Below are positions 60,891 to 64,000 of a stretch of DNA of 64,000 nt, in pieces. Position numbers and translations under genes: made by a program. The stretch covers positions 62,001-126,000 of the forward strand of contig NZ_JACDZE010000002.1 of the NCBI RefSeq assembly GCF_014042165.1, given 5' to 3'. Each line of letters starts with the position of its first letter. Within the stretch, counting starts at the first letter, position 1. The notes under the pieces were generated by a model. It did not search any database and was not told the DNA's origin. It worked only from the letters and a program-made list of their open reading frames with translations. This DNA comes from Moheibacter lacus. Lineage in GTDB: Bacteria; Bacteroidota; Bacteroidia; Flavobacteriales; Weeksellaceae.

Positions 60891-60898
60891 CAAATCTA
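60891..60898 (-). promoter_or_regulatory. -7 box of the GH92 gene
   Basis: TAGATTTG on the minus strand, an exact TAnnTTTG match, with AGGT between it and the ATG, as for hemW and fic. Confidence 0.4.
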
Positions 60899-60978
60899 CA
60901 AAAAACAAAAATTGAGAATCGTTATTAACCTATTGATAATTTAATTCGAATTTAATTTTATCTCCCTTTTATGTTCAA

Positions 60979-60986
60979 TACCTTTG
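60979..60986 (+). promoter_or_regulatory. -7 box of the MFS gene
   Basis: TACCTTTG on the plus strand, 17 bases before the MFS start codon. The -33 element is not clear. Confidence 0.35.
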
Positions 60987-61003
60987 CTGCGCAATTCTGA
61001 AAA

Positions 61004-62176
61004 ATGCCGTTAAAAGAAAAACTCTGGAACAGAAATTTCATCATTGCATGTATCGCCAATTTCTTGGTGGCCTGTTCGTTTAACTTGTTGATGCCAACTA
61101 TTCCGATTTATTTATCGGAAGAATTGGGTGTGCCGCATTCCGAAATCGGAATCGTACTTTCCTCCTATGCGATTGCACTTTTATTGATCCGTCCTTTTTG
61201 TGGATATTGGGTCGATGTATATGCTCGTAAACCTTTGTTTTTATTGGGTTTGACGGTTTTCATCGCCACATTTTTTGGTTATTATTTTGCGGTCACGGTT
61301 TTGTTTCTCGTGATATTAAGGTTTGTACATGGGATGTCTTGGGCGCTGGCAACGGTTTCGGCCAATACGGTGGCGATTGACATCATTCCGGCTTCCAGAA
61401 GAGCAGAAGGAATTGGATTTTTTGGGGTGAATACCAACATCGCGATGGCGATCGCACCATTTGTAGCGGTCAACATTTATGAAAGTTACGGCTTTCATTT
61501 TTTGATCAGTTGTGCTTTGATGATGGGATTTTTATCCATTTTAGTGGTGATTTTCATCAAAGTTCCGAAAAGAGAAAAATTGGACAAAACACCGCCTCTT
61601 TCCTTTGACCGATTCTTTTTATTAAAAGGTTTCCCAATTTTCATTAACCAATTGTTTTTATCCTTTGGTTGGGGAACTTTGATTGCATTTGCTGTTTTGT
61701 ACGGAAAAGACACCGGAGTGCATAATGCAGGTGTTTTCTTTTTGTTTCTGGCAGGAGGAATCATTTTATCGCGGGTGACTTCCGGGAAATTTGTAGACAA
61801 AGGACATCTTCACAAAGTGATGGTTACCGCACTATTTGTCATCGCTTTAGGCTTTGTGTGTTTTGCCTTATTTCACAGCATTTACGCCTTTTGTATATCG
61901 GCGTTTATCATCGGAATCGGCTATGGAACGCTATTTCCTGCACTTCAAACGATTTACATCAATATGGCATCCAGCTCCAAACGCGGAACCGCCAATTCAA
62001 CTTATCTGACCGGATTTGATTTGGGAATCGGAATCGGGATGCTATTTGGCGCCTATCTCGGCGATCATTTCGGGTTTTCAACGATGTACTTGATTACAGC
62101 AGGATTCTGTCTATTTGCGCTAATTTATTATTGGTTTATATCTCGAAAAGTTTTTGAGAAAAATCGAGTACGATAA
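61004..62176 (+). CDS. Major facilitator superfamily transporter
   Basis: A 390-residue inner-membrane protein with about 12 helices. Between TM2 and TM3 it has GYWVDVYARKPLFLLGL, a variant of MFS motif A (GxxxDRxGRR). The drug/small-solute exporter branch is the best guess; the substrate is not predictable. It is a single gene, divergent from the GH92 gene and convergent with selO, whose stop is one base away. Confidence 0.88.
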   Translation: MPLKEKLWNRNFIIACIANFLVACSFNLLMPTIPIYLSEELGVPHSEIGIVLSSYAIALLLIRPFCGYWVDVYARKPLFLLGLTVFIATFFGYYFAVTVLFLVILRFVHGMSWALATVSANTVAIDIIPASRRAEGIGFFGVNTNIAMAIAPFVAVNIYESYGFHFLISCALMMGFLSILVVIFIKVPKREKLDKTPPLSFDRFFLLKGFPIFINQLFLSFGWGTLIAFAVLYGKDTGVHNAGVFFLFLAGGIILSRVTSGKFVDKGHLHKVMVTALFVIALGFVCFALFHSIYAFCISAFIIGIGYGTLFPALQTIYINMASSSKRGTANSTYLTGFDLGIGIGMLFGAYLGDHFGFSTMYLITAGFCLFALIYYWFISRKVFEKNRVR

Positions 62177-62177
62177 A

Positions 62178-63632
62178 TTAAGTCCCGCAAAACGTCACAA
62201 ATTCAGCATCAAAAGCTTCTGGCGCATGCAAATAGTTTTTATTTTCTAGGTTGAATTCATACGGATTTTTCAAAATTTCCAAAAAAGAATTGAATTCGGT
62301 TAAATCCCCATTTACAGCGGTTTCCAATGCTTTTTCTACGAAATAATTTCGAGGAATGAAAACCGGATTTGTTTTTTGCATCAAATCAAATGCTGCTTGC
62401 TTTCCTCCTTCTTGATTTTGAATGCGAAGTTTCCATTTCGAAATCCAAGCCTCAAATTTCTCGTCGAGAAAGAATTGGTTTTCATCAAAAATTTCAGGCA
62501 TTCGTAGAAATGTGAACGAATTGGTATAATCTTTTTGATGAATTTCCATCAGCCCTAAAAATTCATCTACTAACTTTTCATCACCTTCTTTAATTTCTAC
62601 AAAACCCAATTTCGATGCATACATTCTGTACCATTTTTGGGTAAATTTTTGATCGAATTCGTTGATTTTTTCAGTAGCCATTTCAATGGCTTTTTTCTCA
62701 TCTGAATCGATTAAAGGAATTAAAGTTTCCGCAAAACGCGCCAAATTCCATTTGATTATATTCGGCTGATTTCCAAATGCATATCGGCCATGTGTATCGA
62801 TCGAACTAAAAACGGTTTCGGGAATGTATTTTCCTAAAAACGCACAAGGACCGTAATCAAAAGTCTCGTCTGAAATCGACGCATTGTCCGTATTCATCAC
62901 ACCGTGAATAAATCCTACGCGCGTCCAATTGATGATTAAATCCATCTGCAATTCCATAACTTTTTCAAGTAAAGCCAAAGCTTGATTTTTAGCCTCTTTC
63001 AATTCTGGAAAATGACGATGCGTCGTATATTTCATCAATTCATCTACATATTCAATTCCACCAAAATACCGTGCAAATTCAAAAGTTCCGACCCGGATGT
63101 GGCTGCGCATGATTCTTGTCAAAACCGCTCCGTCCTGCAGCATTTCCCGATAAACTTTCTCTCCTGTTTTGATCACCGCCAAAGATCTGGAAGTAGGGAT
63201 TCCTAAATGATGAATCGCTTCGCTCATCAAGTATTCGCGCAACATAGATTTCAGTGTGGCTTTTCCGTCGCCACGTCGGGAAAAAGGTGTTTGACCACTT
63301 CCTTTGAGTTGGATATCCAATCGTTTTTCCGAATTTGTCAAATGCTCTCCGAGCAAAATAGCTCTTCCGTCACCCAACATCGTGAAATGTCCGAATTGAT
63401 GACCGGCATAGGCTTGGGCAATCGGTTCAGAACCTACAGCCAATTTATTTCCCGATAAAATTTGAGCCAATTCATTTTTATCAGCGTTTTCCAAATCCAA
63501 TTCTTTCAATAAATCTTGATTGAGCAATAGCAATTCGGGATTTGGGGCAGGAAAAGGATGAACCGATTCAAAAAATTTCGGGGAAAGCTTTTTATAGGAA
63601 TTGTCAAAATTGAAAATAGAATCGGATTTCAT
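62178..63632 (-). CDS. selO: Protein adenylyltransferase SelO
   Basis: A 484-residue pseudokinase-fold enzyme that transfers AMP to protein hydroxyls (formerly UPF0061/YdiU). It shows AYAGHQFGHFTMLGDGRAILLGE, FSRRGDGKATLKSMLREYLMSEA, VRVGTFEFARYF and IHGVMNTDNASISDETFDYGP, with the catalytic Asp region and metal-binding Asn/Asp. The C-terminus is FVTFCGT: a Cys at the third position from the end, where animal SelO has selenocysteine. A TAATTTTG box lies on the minus strand about 17 bases before the ATG. Confidence 0.93.
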   Translation of the reverse strand: MKSDSIFNFDNSYKKLSPKFFESVHPFPAPNPELLLLNQDLLKELDLENADKNELAQILSGNKLAVGSEPIAQAYAGHQFGHFTMLGDGRAILLGEHLTNSEKRLDIQLKGSGQTPFSRRGDGKATLKSMLREYLMSEAIHHLGIPTSRSLAVIKTGEKVYREMLQDGAVLTRIMRSHIRVGTFEFARYFGGIEYVDELMKYTTHRHFPELKEAKNQALALLEKVMELQMDLIINWTRVGFIHGVMNTDNASISDETFDYGPCAFLGKYIPETVFSSIDTHGRYAFGNQPNIIKWNLARFAETLIPLIDSDEKKAIEMATEKINEFDQKFTQKWYRMYASKLGFVEIKEGDEKLVDEFLGLMEIHQKDYTNSFTFLRMPEIFDENQFFLDEKFEAWISKWKLRIQNQEGGKQAAFDLMQKTNPVFIPRNYFVEKALETAVNGDLTEFNSFLEILKNPYEFNLENKNYLHAPEAFDAEFVTFCGT

Positions 63633-63756
63633 TTGAAATAGAATTTAGACAAAATTACAAAGCAGAGATTGGAATCTCGGATTTCTGTACAACAAAGTTT
63701 TTATGCTTTCATTTCATTCAATTATAATTTGTTTCGTTAATTAGCGTTTCAGAAAA

Positions 63757-64000
63757 GTGAAGTTTCCTTTATTCATACTTGTATTGCTGTTTTTTTCTTT
63801 TGGGTTGGCACAAGAGAAAGACTCTATTTATACATTTTACGATTTCAAATCGGATAAAAACAGCTATGAAAAAGACTTCCAGAAAAGAATTGAAAACGAT
63901 TCTTTGCTGTATCAAACCTTGGATTCGCTTAAAACCATCGGGTTCTATACTTTGAAAATGGATTCCATAAAAGCACATCAAGTTTATCTGAACAAAGGAA
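63757..64000 (+). CDS. N-terminus of a secreted protein (3' end outside window)
   Basis: A GTG at 63757-63759 starts a frame that runs off the right edge (81 codons visible); a stop lies four codons upstream in frame and no ATG is available. The signal peptide (KFPLFILVLLFFSFGLAQ) is followed by KDSIYTFYDFKSDKNSYEK and NDSLLYQTLDSLKTIGFYTLKMDSIK, an alpha/beta pattern resembling the POTRA-like start of BamA/TamA-type surface antigens in Flavobacteriia. The outer-membrane assignment is tentative because only the beginning is seen. Confidence 0.6.
   Translation, partial: MKFPLFILVLLFFSFGLAQEKDSIYTFYDFKSDKNSYEKDFQKRIENDSLLYQTLDSLKTIGFYTLKMDSIKAHQVYLNKG

Noticed and set aside
1-64000. Mobile elements, prophage, CRISPR array or defence island
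   Set aside because: No transposase, integrase, phage structural gene, regularly spaced repeat or recognised defence gene set was found in any of the reading frames or intergenic gaps examined.

Overview
This window is a low-GC chromosomal segment from a member of the Bacteroidota, almost certainly class Flavobacteriia. The evidence is a type IX secretion sorting domain on a metalloprotease, S46 dipeptidyl peptidase, DUF4625/DUF4834/DUF6263/GIN-domain proteins, a TonB-dependent receptor with a CarboxypepD_reg-like N-terminus, and many matches to the Bacteroidota promoter (-33 TTTG, -7 TAnnTTTG). No Shine-Dalgarno consensus is evident, and several starts are TTG. I see no phage, insertion sequence, integrase or CRISPR array; most of the window is a housekeeping and cell-envelope gene landscape.

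Layout. 0-9.4 kb: hemW (cut by the left edge), a secreted S46 dipeptidyl peptidase, a small lipoprotein, a T9SS-exported zinc metalloprotease, hpd (4-hydroxyphenylpyruvate dioxygenase), a GT2 glycosyltransferase and a class II Fic protein. 9.5-19 kb: aspS, tRNA-Leu(GAG), an NSS-family sodium symporter with its tiny MetS-like partner, DUF6263 lipoprotein, DUF4834 protein, a large YfhO-type membrane protein and a GT4 glycosyltransferase. 19-31.6 kb: PepD dipeptidase, two protein-free intervals with possible small RNAs, RDD protein, the 2-oxoglutarate dehydrogenase pair sucA-odhB, a broken lipoprotein gene, universal stress protein, FAH-family hydrolase, FMN-dependent glutamate-synthase-like protein with an aldehyde dehydrogenase, and an FAD oxidoreductase. 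31.6-37.7 kb: TPR protein, an ECF sigma/anti-sigma unit followed by two beta-solenoid-like envelope proteins, a CopD-like membrane protein, a formyltransferase-like protein and an N-acetylglucosamine-kinase-like ATPase.

37.8-43.5 kb is the most interesting part. A ZnuD-like TonB-dependent receptor is bracketed by two small membrane-anchored His/Cys-rich proteins that share a C-terminal R-A/G-P-P-I motif, followed by two DUF4625 lipoproteins whose histidines recur at fixed positions. Just upstream lies an ECF sigma factor with a polytopic membrane partner. I read this as a candidate metal-acquisition (zinc or copper) system; the metal and the roles are inference.

43.7-64 kb: FtsX-type permease, NamZ-like exo-muramidase, HAD phosphatase, DUF2130 coiled-coil/nuclease-like protein, thiamine pyrophosphokinase with cobalamin adenosyltransferase, an exbB-exbD-exbD-tonB energising operon, two identical tandem tRNA-Lys(TTT) genes, aroK, an S4-domain protein, an FKBP-like lipoprotein, tilS-dsbD, a GH92 mannosidase, an MFS transporter, SelO and the start of a secreted protein cut by the right edge. 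The exbB/tonB operon could power the TonB-dependent receptor found 10 kb away. Product names rest on recognisable motifs read by eye; no database search was run.
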